Shown here: piece after piece, positions 26,801 through 33,645 of the stretch
How the letters are laid out: every line of letters starts with the position of its first letter
How positions within the stretch are numbered: position 1 is the stretch's first letter
Assembly: GCA_021372155.1 (NCBI GenBank)
Contig: JAJFUZ010000299.1
Location: 1 to 38,429 of the forward strand
Direction: 5' to 3'
Source: Parachlamydia sp.
GTDB taxonomy: Bacteria > Chlamydiota > Chlamydiia > Chlamydiales > Parachlamydiaceae
Length of the DNA: 38,429 nucleotides
Notes under the pieces: generated by a model
The model's input: only the letters and a program-made list of their open reading frames with translations
Databases searched by the model: none
What the model was told of the DNA's origin: nothing
Translations under genes and position numbers: made by a program

Positions 26801-27576
26801 TCCCTTTCCCATACTTCGCATGGTTCGCCCGACTGGATATTGATCAAAATTTCATGCGCTTTCCAGTCGGAACGGTCCATATAATGGCTATCCTGCGTGG
26901 CCACGACGCCAATCCCAAGCTCCTTCCCAATCTCGACCAGCATGTCATTCAGTCGATTCTGCTTGCCGATCATCTCCTGATACTGCTGATAGAGCCACGA
27001 TTCGCGGAACATGCCATCGTCCTGCAGTTCCTGCTCGCTCATCGGATGGCGCATCAGCTCCAGATAATAGTCCTCTCCAAAGAGCTCCCTGTGCCAGCGA
27101 ATGACATCCATCAGCTCTTGCCGCGCCCCTTTCAGCGCCAAGTGGGCTACTTTGCTGCCCAAACAGCCCGAAAGGCAGATCAGCCCTTTGGAGCACTGCT
27201 TCAACAGCTCATCGTCGATGCGCGGATTGTAATAAAAGCCCTCGAGGAAGCCATGCGACGAGAGACGGCAGAGGTTGTGGTAGCCCTCATTATCTTTGGC
27301 CAGCAGGGTAAGATGGTAGCTTGTCCTGACCCCTCGCTCCGTCTTTTTGTCGAAGCGCGATCCCGGGGCGACATACACCTCGCAGCCGAGGATTGGCTTG
27401 ACTTTGGCCTCCTTACACGCCTTGTAAAAGTCGACAGCGCCAAAGAGGTTGCCATGATCTGTCAGAGCGCAGGCGGGCATCCCGAAAGCGGCCGCCTTTT
27501 CGGCAATTGCGTCGATCGGCGCCATCGCATCGAGGATGGAGTATTGAGAGTGGACGTGTAGGGGTATCCAAGACAT
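23830..27576 (-). CDS. dnaE: DNA polymerase III alpha subunit
   Basis: 1248 residues, the length of chlamydial DnaE. The N-terminal PHP domain starts at WIPLHVHSQYSILDAM and includes ALTDHGNLFGAVDFY. The polymerase palm has GPGRGSGAG and the first two catalytic aspartates in P458-D-I-D461-V-D; the third lies in the following palm/fingers region. Helix-hairpin-helix and OB-fold regions follow. A Lys/Pro/Thr/Gln-rich linker near residues 1145-1175 leads to a small C-terminal domain. DnaE is the catalytic subunit of the replicase and extends both strands with the beta clamp. The N-terminus closely resembles the Chlamydia protein from memory, supporting the phylum. The gene is monocistronic and divergent from the glycosyltransferase-like gene. 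A 437-residue antisense frame is a shadow. Confidence 0.97.
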   Translation of the reverse strand: MSWIPLHVHSQYSILDAMAPIDAIAEKAAAFGMPACALTDHGNLFGAVDFYKACKEAKVKPILGCEVYVAPGSRFDKKTERGVRTSYHLTLLAKDNEGYHNLCRLSSHGFLEGFYYNPRIDDELLKQCSKGLICLSGCLGSKVAHLALKGARQELMDVIRWHRELFGEDYYLELMRHPMSEQELQDDGMFRESWLYQQYQEMIGKQNRLNDMLVEIGKELGIGVVATQDSHYMDRSDWKAHEILINIQSGEPCEVWERDSYGNPKQRIPNPKRMTYASHAMWFKGPEEMKELFHDLPEALENSLKIAEKCRVELDFKTKHYPVYLPPGLEGNYSKEEQTQAVETYLWKLCEEGIPVRYTPERLAKVKEIYPDRDPMEVVRERLKYEMGVIVPKGMSDYLLIVWDFINWAKRSGIPMGPGRGSGAGSIVLYLIGVTDIEPLRFHLFFERFINPERISYPDIDVDICMDRRGDVIRYTLQKYGKDNVAQIITFNTMKARMAIKDVGRVLSVPLAKVNEIAKLVPEDLNITLEKALEKDQDLRQLYEMDEEAQRIIDIGQKLEGSVRNQGIHAAGIIISGEPLMEHIPLCTAKDSEMPVTQYSMKPVEMVGMLKIDFLGLKTLTAIQTCVDAIQESTGRAIDWINLPLDDKPTFALLNQGKTLGIFQLESGGMQDLSRQLHLDKFEEIIAVGALYRPGPMDMIPSFINRKHGREPIEYDHPWMKDILAETYGIMVYQEQVMQIASKLARYSLGEGDVLRRAMGKKDADQMAKQREKFRKGALENGIDEETSMRVFDKMEKFASYGFNKSHAAAYGYLSYVTSYLKANYPKEWMAALMTCDSDDLDKVAKFIRESHAMNIAILPPDVNEAGDRFVATPQGIRFAMTGIKGVGSGVVEAIIQERKKAGPFKSFYQFFKRVDLKKAGKKAIESLVDAGSFDCTGWTRDQLRSSVEPMYDAAQKEQEEASMGVMSLFAKLGDTLEGRFANPPEIKNKSSSLDILLKEKALLGFFLTGHPMDSYRPILKRLSCVALNAGLEMAHDAVFRAAFIVESLQVRLSAKTQRKFAILTINDGMESHELPVWPDLYEEKSQLLQENQLLYAVLQVDKREENPKLTCRWLDDLTRSDETMIEACDKAFDKAKQQASFQRKRAQAPTKAPTKATPKEQAKEQPKMPQKIMLKMDLNQGRLSHILKLKALLEKHRGSTPLQIDFLEQDAPFASLQIDSRWGVTPSPEFHEHLKELPGIVSVELPE

Positions 27577-27610
27577 GGAAACAATATAGCGGCAAAGGCG
27601 ATTTTTTGTT

Positions 27611-27616
27611 TATAAT
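27611..27616 (+). promoter_or_regulatory. Candidate -10 element placing the start at the ATG (leaderless)
   Basis: TATAAT is a perfect consensus -10. The ATG at 27624 begins after a seven-base spacer, where transcription would start, so the message may be leaderless. The -35 region is poor. Confidence 0.4.
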
Positions 27617-27623
27617 ATAAACC

Positions 27624-28940
27624 ATGGACAGCAGCGCAAGGGCCGATGCCCAAGGATTACAACATGGATTACAAAATCAAAGAATATTAATCCATTGTTC
27701 GTTTGAACAGGGGTCAGGCGATGTCAGCGCCTGCATGAAGATCCTGGATATTTATAAAAAGTACATGCAGACAGACCAACTCGCGTTTTGTATTGAAAAT
27801 CAACATGCGGCCAGCCTGGAGTCATTCCAAGAATCATTGAAAGGGATTCGCGTGATCGCCTTAAAGGGCGGTGATGAACAAGAAGACAGAAGAGTTGTAG
27901 ACGATTTTGCTCCCACTAAAGTTGTCGCGTTTCACACACACGGTCCCCTTGCCTCTTACCTGAATGTTAACCCCCCTATCCCAACCATCAATTTAGGGGA
28001 GTATGGCGATGACTCGTGTCATCCGACACAATTTGCACAGAGCCATCGTTTTGTTCAATATACATTAGGATTACAAAATGTTAAAAATGAATATAATGGA
28101 TTAGGATTTCTATTCAGTCAAAAATTGATCGACTATTTTCAAGATAAAAATAATGAAAATCCCCTCTATCGCCTCAGTGCCTACTTGCCTCGTCTGTCGC
28201 CCCCGCTTTCTGCAGCAATTGCTGGACAAAATGAAATCCGCGATTTTAACTCAACGCATGCGCTCTACTTTGGGTACGCCAATAGCAGTGATTCTTACAA
28301 TTACCAAATGCTCTTTATTGCAGCTATGATCCTCCGCAATGAGAACAAAAAGGATGGCAAGCAGAATTTGGTTTTTTGTCTGCCTGGACGTAACCTTTTT
28401 AATGGAGCAACGCCCGAAGAAAGATTTTCTCCGGAATTTGTGCGTTTTATGAAGGATCACGGCTTTAACCAGATCGAATTAAATGAGCGCAATTCCTCCA
28501 AAAATGAACTATTTGCCAAAACAACTCTATCGCTAACTAAAGATGCAAAAGCCAATCCTCGCAAAATTGTGATTGTCGCCTCTCCCTTGACGAACCCCGA
28601 TTTTCTCGAAGTCATGAAGGCCTCAGAGAATGAAGTCTTATGCACTGGAGATCAATCCTTAAGCGAGGCCTTATCAGCAGGCAAGCGCCTATTTTATGAA
28701 AAATTAAGCCATAAAACCAATCATATCAATCGCTTGTGTGATATTCTTCAAAAAAGCACTCAAATTGAAATCCGGTATCCCCTCTATACGTCCCGCAGGA
28801 GTTTTCTAGAGCAGGCAAAGGAAATGACCGCCATCTTCGACAAAATAGATGTCGATAGCTGGAAAACATTTATTCATGAGTTACACGCCCATTATAGCTG
28901 CGAAGGACGCATTGTCCAGCTTGCAGGCAAGATTTTCTAG
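27624..28940 (+). CDS. Putative GT-B-type glycosyltransferase-like orphan
   Basis: 438 residues. Near the N-terminus, ILIHCSFEQGSGDVSACMKI (21-40) resembles the glycine-rich first loop of GT-B glycosyltransferases, and near the C-terminus VLCTGDQSLSEALSAGKRLFYE (338-359) resembles their donor-binding helix, with a preceding Rossmann-like strand RKIVIVAS. No signal peptide or membrane segment. The family match is by pattern only and the substrate is unknown; transfer of a sugar to a host or bacterial protein is one possibility. Base composition is visibly more A+T-rich than dnaE next door, which may mean horizontal origin. No Shine-Dalgarno sequence precedes the ATG, which sits seven bases after a TATAAT. 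It converges on the broken F-box gene with a one-base gap. Confidence 0.6.
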   Translation: MDSSARADAQGLQHGLQNQRILIHCSFEQGSGDVSACMKILDIYKKYMQTDQLAFCIENQHAASLESFQESLKGIRVIALKGGDEQEDRRVVDDFAPTKVVAFHTHGPLASYLNVNPPIPTINLGEYGDDSCHPTQFAQSHRFVQYTLGLQNVKNEYNGLGFLFSQKLIDYFQDKNNENPLYRLSAYLPRLSPPLSAAIAGQNEIRDFNSTHALYFGYANSSDSYNYQMLFIAAMILRNENKKDGKQNLVFCLPGRNLFNGATPEERFSPEFVRFMKDHGFNQIELNERNSSKNELFAKTTLSLTKDAKANPRKIVIVASPLTNPDFLEVMKASENEVLCTGDQSLSEALSAGKRLFYEKLSHKTNHINRLCDILQKSTQIEIRYPLYTSRRSFLEQAKEMTAIFDKIDVDSWKTFIHELHAHYSCEGRIVQLAGKIF

Positions 28941-28941
28941 T

Positions 28942-29656
28942 TCAAGTTTTCCGACAGTTTGGATCATCCGATGGCTTTGGAAGAGGAGCAATCTGCCTAC
29001 GATTGCCACCTTTGAATATGTTCAAATTAAGATGGGTCATTAACGCGGAGAATACCTCTTGGGGCATTTCAGGGAGAAAGAGATAGCGCAGCGAAGAGAG
29101 CTTTTGGATTGACGCGGGCAAAGAGACAAGCGGATTGCCTCCAAGTTCGAGATGAGTCAATTGAGACCTCTTCTAAGCTATAGATAAGCGCTGACAGGTC
29201 TTCCCAAAACGATTTGAAACTGGCAAGTGGGTCGGCGATGGTTGCGTGTAATCGGCGGCATGTTTGCGAAAGACGGGCTAGCTCAAGCAAATCCATCTGC
29301 TCCACGATCTGCACAAGCAGAGGTTCAGGGAGGGTGGTCAGGTAAACAGGCTGTTTGAGAAGGGTGTTGAGAGGCTTGAGATCAACTTTTTGGTTCAGAA
29401 GGTCAAAATATATAAAAACCTGATTGGCAAGCTGGCTGCGGAGAGGGATGTTGACGCTACACGCAGAGAAGGCATCGGCGAAGTTGCGCTGCGCGGAGAG
29501 GTTTATGCTAGCTTCTTGCATAAGGGAAGTCGCTAGTTCATCGATTTGGTTGACAGTCATTGTTGTCAGGTCTTGGCTAAGCTGCTTAATATGCCCAATC
29601 GTTTGCTCGACGTTTGCGTTGCCAGTAACAAATTGGTTCAAAGTAGTGAAAATCAT
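28942..29656 (-). pseudogene. F-box/leucine-rich-repeat gene broken by a frameshift
   Basis: The frame from 29656 encodes an N-terminal helical part and then an F-box at residues 107-151 (LPEPLLVQIVEQMDLLELARLSQTCRRLHATIADP, given here in outline: L-P-E at 109-111 and C-R-R at 133-135). After about residue 163 (near 29161-29175) it runs into nonsense-like sequence, while the next frame takes over with a leucine-rich repeat (THLELGGNPLVSLPASI, then LSSLRYLFLPE) and ends at 28942. Without the shift this would be one protein of about 235 residues. F-box proteins recruit SKP1 in eukaryotic ubiquitin ligases and bacteria use them as secreted effectors; the LRR would choose the target. Only one to two repeats remain, so part of the LRR may also be deleted. 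Confidence 0.75.
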
Positions 29657-29695
29657 TGAATTAATTGATAATTTTCATTAACATTACACTTGTCA

Positions 29696-29709
29696 TGCCT
29701 AATTAGGCA
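29696..29709. promoter_or_regulatory. 14-bp perfect palindrome before a short leader frame
   Basis: TGCCTAATTAGGCA is a perfect palindrome about 18 bp before the start of the 28-codon frame at 29728. It could be an operator for a dimeric regulator or a small hairpin. Confidence 0.4.
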
Positions 29710-29727
29710 AGGATTAGGAGTTGCAAA

Positions 29728-29814
29728 ATGAATACATCAACACGACAAGCAAAGCTATTGTCTTTTTGCTCCACTCTCCTTTATTCCTGCATGCATTGGC
29801 GCTTTCATCGCTAA
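29728..29814 (+). CDS. Candidate 28-residue leader peptide
   Basis: ATG at 29728 has AGGAG nine bases upstream and the frame encodes MNTSTRQAKLLSFC...MHWRFHR. It has Cys, His, Trp and Arg clustered at its end. Its stop lies inside the first arm of a hairpin (29810-29833) followed by a T run, the arrangement of a leader peptide in front of an attenuator. It has no known family. Could also be chance: the frame is short. Confidence 0.35.
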   Translation: MNTSTRQAKLLSFCSTLLYSCMHWRFHR

Positions 29815-29841
29815 CGCGTAACTAGCGTTCAGCACTTTTTT
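29810..29841 (+). terminator. Candidate intrinsic terminator/attenuator
   Basis: GCTAACGC pairs with GCGTT-C-AGC (one bulge) and is followed by ACTTTTTT. The leader-frame stop (29812-29814) is in the first arm, so a ribosome finishing the leader would cover the hairpin. A second hairpin, TTCCT..GAGCCA/TGGCTC..AGGAA, lies at 29866-29894. Confidence 0.5.
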
Positions 29842-29923
29842 CACTTACAATTTTGCCCTGAAACATTCCTGTGAGCCATAGTGGCTCTTAGGAAAAAACA
29901 ACAAACAACCTTTTGGAGGATTT

Positions 29924-30034
29924 ATGAAAAAATCTTTTTATCATTGGACCCTTTGCGTTCACGCAGCTCGCTTTCTTTTGTCTGAGAAAATTTCGCAACA
30001 AAATAATTCTCAACCCACGGAGAGGATCACATGA
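29924..30034 (+). CDS. Short 36-residue frame coupled to the downstream Inc-like gene
   Basis: A strong GGAGGATTT precedes the ATG at 29924. The peptide begins MKKSFYHWTLCVHAARFLL and ends in QPTERIT. Its stop TGA overlaps the next gene's ATG as ATGA (30031-30034), the usual sign of translational coupling. The peptide resembles neither a signal peptide of a longer protein nor a known family; it may serve only to deliver ribosomes to the next start. Confidence 0.45.
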   Translation: MKKSFYHWTLCVHAARFLLSEKISQQNNSQPTERIT

Positions 30035-30972
30035 CAAGCATCTCATCTAAAAAGAGCTCGCTCCTGCTCGCTCCAGCAGAATATCTGGAAAAAGGGGGAC
30101 AAAAAATCGTGTATGCCTTCAAACAAGGGCTACACTCCGTAGAGACTCTCACAGGGATTCCCAGCCCCTTGGGCTCCGTGATCCGCAAGATCACCGAAAG
30201 CGTGGGCCCATCACTCGCCTTTTTTGGCAGCAAGCAGCAATGGCAAGAGGTCGCAAAGCCCTTTGTCGGACTGGTCGAGGCGATCGACATCCTCGAACTC
30301 ATCGGCGATGCGAACTACTTCTTAAATGGCGGGTTTGCTGAGGATAGGGCCAAAAAGCGCTATTTCTCTATCGCCGCCATGGCGGTCTTGACTCCTGCGG
30401 ATATCATCACCATCGTCTTCTATGCCAAAGATGCTTTCAAGGTATCCTTTAAGGCTTTAAGCTCCTTTGCCGCCACTGTCGGCAGGATTCCGGTCTTTGG
30501 CCTGGTGACGCGCCTGTCGCTCGTCACCGTCGCTCGCATCTTAGCCACGGCAGGGTTTGCCTTCATGGCGATCGATGCCACTTATCGCAAGGCCAAGTAT
30601 CAGAAGAAGATGGAGGCCTATGCGAAGAGGCTGTCAGATCGCAATATCCGGGTCAAGCCTGGTGATAAAGATCTCCGAGAGCTATTCCAGAAGGCAAACG
30701 TCGTCGAGCGCGATCAGAAAGAGGCGCTCGGGCGTGACTTCGTCAAGTACCGGAACAACTGCATCAAGATCAAGCAGGCAAAGCTTGACTTCTACGCCAT
30801 GTGCTCGGAAATCGCCATCAAAGTGGCTGTCTTAGGCGGATTGGCAGCTGGAGCGACCCTTGTGGGCAGCCTGGCGCTGGCTTCGCTGGGCGCTATCGCC
30901 TTTGGTCTCGTCGGTTACAGGCTCTACTACAAGCTGACGACACACAAGCCAGCTTTGGCAAGCGTGATTTGA
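30031..30972 (+). CDS. Inc-like membrane protein
   Basis: 313 residues. Hydrophobic segments lie at about 112-134, 155-182 and a long pair at 261-296, the last being a tight hairpin of Ala, Gly, Leu and Val. Lys/Arg-rich cytoplasm-like segments separate them (about 183-260). No signal peptide. A hydrophobic hairpin without a signal peptide is the hallmark of chlamydial inclusion membrane proteins delivered by type III secretion, so an Inc or related effector is plausible but not shown. The ATG at 30031 has GGAGAGG eight bases upstream and overlaps the stop of a 36-codon frame. A strong intrinsic-type hairpin follows. Probably regulated through the upstream leader region. Confidence 0.7.
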   Translation: MTSISSKKSSLLLAPAEYLEKGGQKIVYAFKQGLHSVETLTGIPSPLGSVIRKITESVGPSLAFFGSKQQWQEVAKPFVGLVEAIDILELIGDANYFLNGGFAEDRAKKRYFSIAAMAVLTPADIITIVFYAKDAFKVSFKALSSFAATVGRIPVFGLVTRLSLVTVARILATAGFAFMAIDATYRKAKYQKKMEAYAKRLSDRNIRVKPGDKDLRELFQKANVVERDQKEALGRDFVKYRNNCIKIKQAKLDFYAMCSEIAIKVAVLGGLAAGATLVGSLALASLGAIAFGLVGYRLYYKLTTHKPALASVI

Positions 30973-30976
30973 TAAA

Positions 30977-31011
30977 AAGGAAAGCCATGGTGAGAAGCCA
31001 TGGCTTTCCTT
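30977..31011 (+). terminator. Strong hairpin terminator
   Basis: A perfect 14-bp stem, AAGGAAAGCCATGG with CCATGGCTTTCCTT around a seven-base loop, starts four bases after the Inc-like stop. The T-rich end of the stem and following GTAAATATA fit an intrinsic or two-way terminator. Confidence 0.75.
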
Positions 31012-31077
31012 GTAAATATAGCGTTCGACAAATTCGATCATAAAAATATGTAACTTTTGCAATCAGTTTGATTTCGA

Positions 31078-31106
31078 TTGTTAATAATTGCTGGAAAGAG
31101 TAATAT
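31078..31106 (+). promoter_or_regulatory. Candidate sigma-66/70-type promoter of the coiled-coil gene
   Basis: TTGTTA (31078-31083), exactly 17 bases, then TAATAT (31101-31106). Transcription would begin near 31113, giving a leader of about 17 bases before the ATG at 31130 with AAGGAG within it. Confidence 0.5.
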
Positions 31107-31129
31107 ATTTTGTTTTTAAGGAGTTGAAA

Positions 31130-32299
31130 ATGAGTTTACAAGCCACAATTGTTACGCGCACGCGCACGGATGTTACTGTCCGGGCAGATTTGAGGCCACA
31201 GGATGAGAAAAAAAGGACAAAACTGTCTCCAGAAGAAATTGATCGTGTGAGAAAGCGAAGTAACGAGCTTGTTAACATCATCAGAGAGACACCGCCGAAG
31301 AAACATGAGGCGCTTACTGCTGCCTGGTCAGAATGGGGTCTACTAACCAGGAAAAAAGCGAAGCATACCACCGCAGAATTAGAGGAGAAATTAGAAGAGA
31401 AAGTCGTTAAGATTAAAGAATTAGAGAAGAAAATCGAAAAGCTTAACGTTGATTTGGCCTATAGTGAAGGGGCAGTCGTCCAGCAAGCAGAAGAATATAA
31501 AGAGACAAGGCAAAAATTCGGAGAATTAAGGAAACGTGTAGCTGAGCTTGAAAAACAGAAAAGCACCGTGGAAGGCAGAGTTGATGAATTGACAAAGAGT
31601 AATAAGGGCAGCATTCGCGAACAGGAACGTTTGCAAGCGGAACTGGCGAAATTACAGAAAGAAAGAGAGGAAGATAGTCGCGAGAGGAAACTGCTCCTAC
31701 AAAGACGAGAAGAGCAGAGCAAGTGTTTGGAGCAAGCAAAAAAGAGCTATGAAGAGGAAAGAGATAAAAGGTGTTTGTACGCGGATGAGCTTAGGTTGGA
31801 AATTGCCTCGCGCGAAGAATTTCGAGCAGACAATTTGAAACAGAATGAACGAATTGTTGCTCTGGAACAGGCGGCGGCCACCAAGGAAAAGACGCGTGAG
31901 GAGCAGGAGGCTCTGTTGAAAAGGCAGCTTGAGGATAGCCGTGCGGGGCAGGAAGATCTTCAGCAGAAGCTTGCCAGATTAAGTTCAGAATCTGCAGAGA
32001 AACAAGCCAGGATCGACGCTCAAGGGGTTGAAATAACGCGATTGAAGGGTAATCTCACTGCGCTGAATCAAACGGCAGAGGCTCAACGACAAACTATTGA
32101 TAGTCAAAGTCTTACAATAAGGAATCAAACCAGAGATTTGGCCGCCTGCATTACGGAGAGAGATGAGCTGAGAGAGAAGCGTGATGATAGAGTTAAGCTG
32201 CAAGATAAAATTGATGAACTGCAACACCAAGTTGAATTAAAGACTGCTCCAGCGCAAAATGGTGCAAACCCCAAGACAAAAAAGCCAAGACGAAAATAA
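31130..32299 (+). CDS. Long coiled-coil orphan protein
   Basis: 389 residues from the ATG at 31130, chosen because AAGGAG lies eight bases upstream and a promoter-like sequence ends just before; an in-frame ATG at 31088 would fall inside that promoter. Residues 1-85 form a small head with basic and acidic patches. From about residue 88 to 375 the sequence is an almost unbroken heptad-repeat coiled coil rich in Glu, Lys, Gln, Arg and Leu. The tail is basic (PKTKKPRRK). No membrane segment or signal peptide. Chlamydial effectors and structural proteins include such coiled coils; nothing here points to a specific role. More A+T-rich than the housekeeping genes. Confidence 0.75.
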   Translation: MSLQATIVTRTRTDVTVRADLRPQDEKKRTKLSPEEIDRVRKRSNELVNIIRETPPKKHEALTAAWSEWGLLTRKKAKHTTAELEEKLEEKVVKIKELEKKIEKLNVDLAYSEGAVVQQAEEYKETRQKFGELRKRVAELEKQKSTVEGRVDELTKSNKGSIREQERLQAELAKLQKEREEDSRERKLLLQRREEQSKCLEQAKKSYEEERDKRCLYADELRLEIASREEFRADNLKQNERIVALEQAAATKEKTREEQEALLKRQLEDSRAGQEDLQQKLARLSSESAEKQARIDAQGVEITRLKGNLTALNQTAEAQRQTIDSQSLTIRNQTRDLAACITERDELREKRDDRVKLQDKIDELQHQVELKTAPAQNGANPKTKKPRRK

Positions 32300-32328
32300 A
32301 GCCTTGCAAAATGTAAAGGAATACATTC

Positions 32329-33585
32329 ATGCTACCAGCAGCAGCCCCCACAATACAAGCAGCAGTCGTCTCCAGTGAAGATGAAGCCCGCAGAAGGCGC
32401 GAAGAGGCAACTTTTAATCCTCCTGATTATTTCCGTAAATTTATTCAGATTAATCACGGCACCAGCAATCAGGAGCTCTATAATCGCCGGTCGCTGGAGA
32501 TTGTCAACGCGGCTGCAGAAGCTGTCAAAGCTGAGCTGAAGGCCAAAAAGGATCCCACTCTGATCTTCCGTAACCTGCTGGAGAGACTGGCAAGTGAACG
32601 GCAAACATTGGCAAAAGAGCTGGGATCTCCAAAAGCCGAGTTGTTCGGTCAGTGGATGGATCGCGATGGCTCCGACTCATTTTTGGCCACTTCCCTTGGC
32701 GGCGAGCAGTATCAGCGTTATGGCAATCGCATTCTTGAATTGATCCAGAAGAATTTGCGAGAGCTCACCAAGGCAAAAGAGACAACCTATCATAAAAATG
32801 ACAAAGACTTTTGGAAAGGATGGGGTGATGATCAATGCAGGGTCTATGTCAAGGTGATCGGTCTGGATACCGTCCAGAGATGGACCCAGGTTCAGCAGGG
32901 CGGGGTCTTAACTAAGGAGAATTATGGGCGTTTGCACGATATCAACGAAGTGCTGGTGCAGACGAAAGATGGGATCAAAATCACCTGTGCGGATATCGGC
33001 AAGGGGTTATTGCTGCTGAATAACTGGTATACCCACTGCCCTGAGGCTAAAGGAACGCAGTTTGCGCACAATTTGAAAAATGGCTACATCCTCATGACAG
33101 TGGTGTTAAAGATTGAGGGAGTTTGGCGCACAATGACCTCCTATTTGACCTGGGTTTACGAAGACCACCCCTATCAGCTGACGGAAGAGATCATCGCCCG
33201 CATGGGGCGGGATTGCGTGGACTTTAAAGATCGCTTTGTGCGCAAGCAGTCGGCGGTGGTGATCCTCCACAATGCCAAGAAAGACAAAATCGATGCGGTC
33301 ATCCATGCAACTGGCAAGATATTCGCTCAAATTGCCACGTGGGATGGAAAAGATCGTAAGCAGCTGAACCACTGGATCGACGAGGTAGATTATAACCTTG
33401 TGCAGCTCAATCCCTGGCTAAGAGGAGCGGGGGCAATCGTCAAGTATGTCGACGGCGTTATGCACAAAATCCATGGAGATGAGCTGATACCTTACGATTC
33501 CGAGAAATTTCCTGATCTGGAAGTGCATGCCAATCCTTACAAGCCTAACTTTATTAAAAACAACCATAAGAATTATAAATCTTAA
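32329..33585 (+). CDS. Orphan soluble protein
   Basis: 418 residues. The ATG at 32329 has AAAGGA about ten bases upstream and lies 29 bp after the coiled-coil stop, so the two are probably co-transcribed. The first ~35 residues are Ala-, Glu- and Arg-rich; the rest looks like a folded mixed alpha/beta protein, with Trp-rich stretches such as KDFWKGWGDDQCRVYVKVIG (about 162-181) and WRTMTSYLTWVYEDHPYQLT. The C-terminus is basic (NPYKPNFIKNNHKNYKS). I see no catalytic motif and do not recognise the family. Position among effector-like genes suggests, but does not show, a host-interaction role. Confidence 0.7.
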   Translation: MLPAAAPTIQAAVVSSEDEARRRREEATFNPPDYFRKFIQINHGTSNQELYNRRSLEIVNAAAEAVKAELKAKKDPTLIFRNLLERLASERQTLAKELGSPKAELFGQWMDRDGSDSFLATSLGGEQYQRYGNRILELIQKNLRELTKAKETTYHKNDKDFWKGWGDDQCRVYVKVIGLDTVQRWTQVQQGGVLTKENYGRLHDINEVLVQTKDGIKITCADIGKGLLLLNNWYTHCPEAKGTQFAHNLKNGYILMTVVLKIEGVWRTMTSYLTWVYEDHPYQLTEEIIARMGRDCVDFKDRFVRKQSAVVILHNAKKDKIDAVIHATGKIFAQIATWDGKDRKQLNHWIDEVDYNLVQLNPWLRGAGAIVKYVDGVMHKIHGDELIPYDSEKFPDLEVHANPYKPNFIKNNHKNYKS

Positions 33586-33612
33586 TAAAAAGATTTTATT
33601 CTAACATCTATA

Positions 33613-33618
33613 TATAAT
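33613..33618 (+). promoter_or_regulatory. Candidate -10 element of the next orphan gene
   Basis: A perfect TATAAT lies in an A+T-only stretch that can also fold (ATCTATATA/TATATAGAT). No convincing -35 is seen. Transcription from here would include the GGAGG at 33636-33640. Confidence 0.35.
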
Positions 33619-33645
33619 ATAATTTATATAGATAAGGAGGTTGTT

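Noticed and set aside
26248-27561. 437-residue frame antisense to dnaE
   Set aside because: It mirrors the codon bias of dnaE and encodes a His/Leu/Phe-rich sequence with no domain; dnaE on the other strand is certain.
29161-29175. Programmed ribosomal frameshifting in the F-box-LRR gene
   Set aside because: No slippery heptamer, pseudoknot-like structure or internal ribosome site is visible at the junction; decay or sequencing error is simpler.
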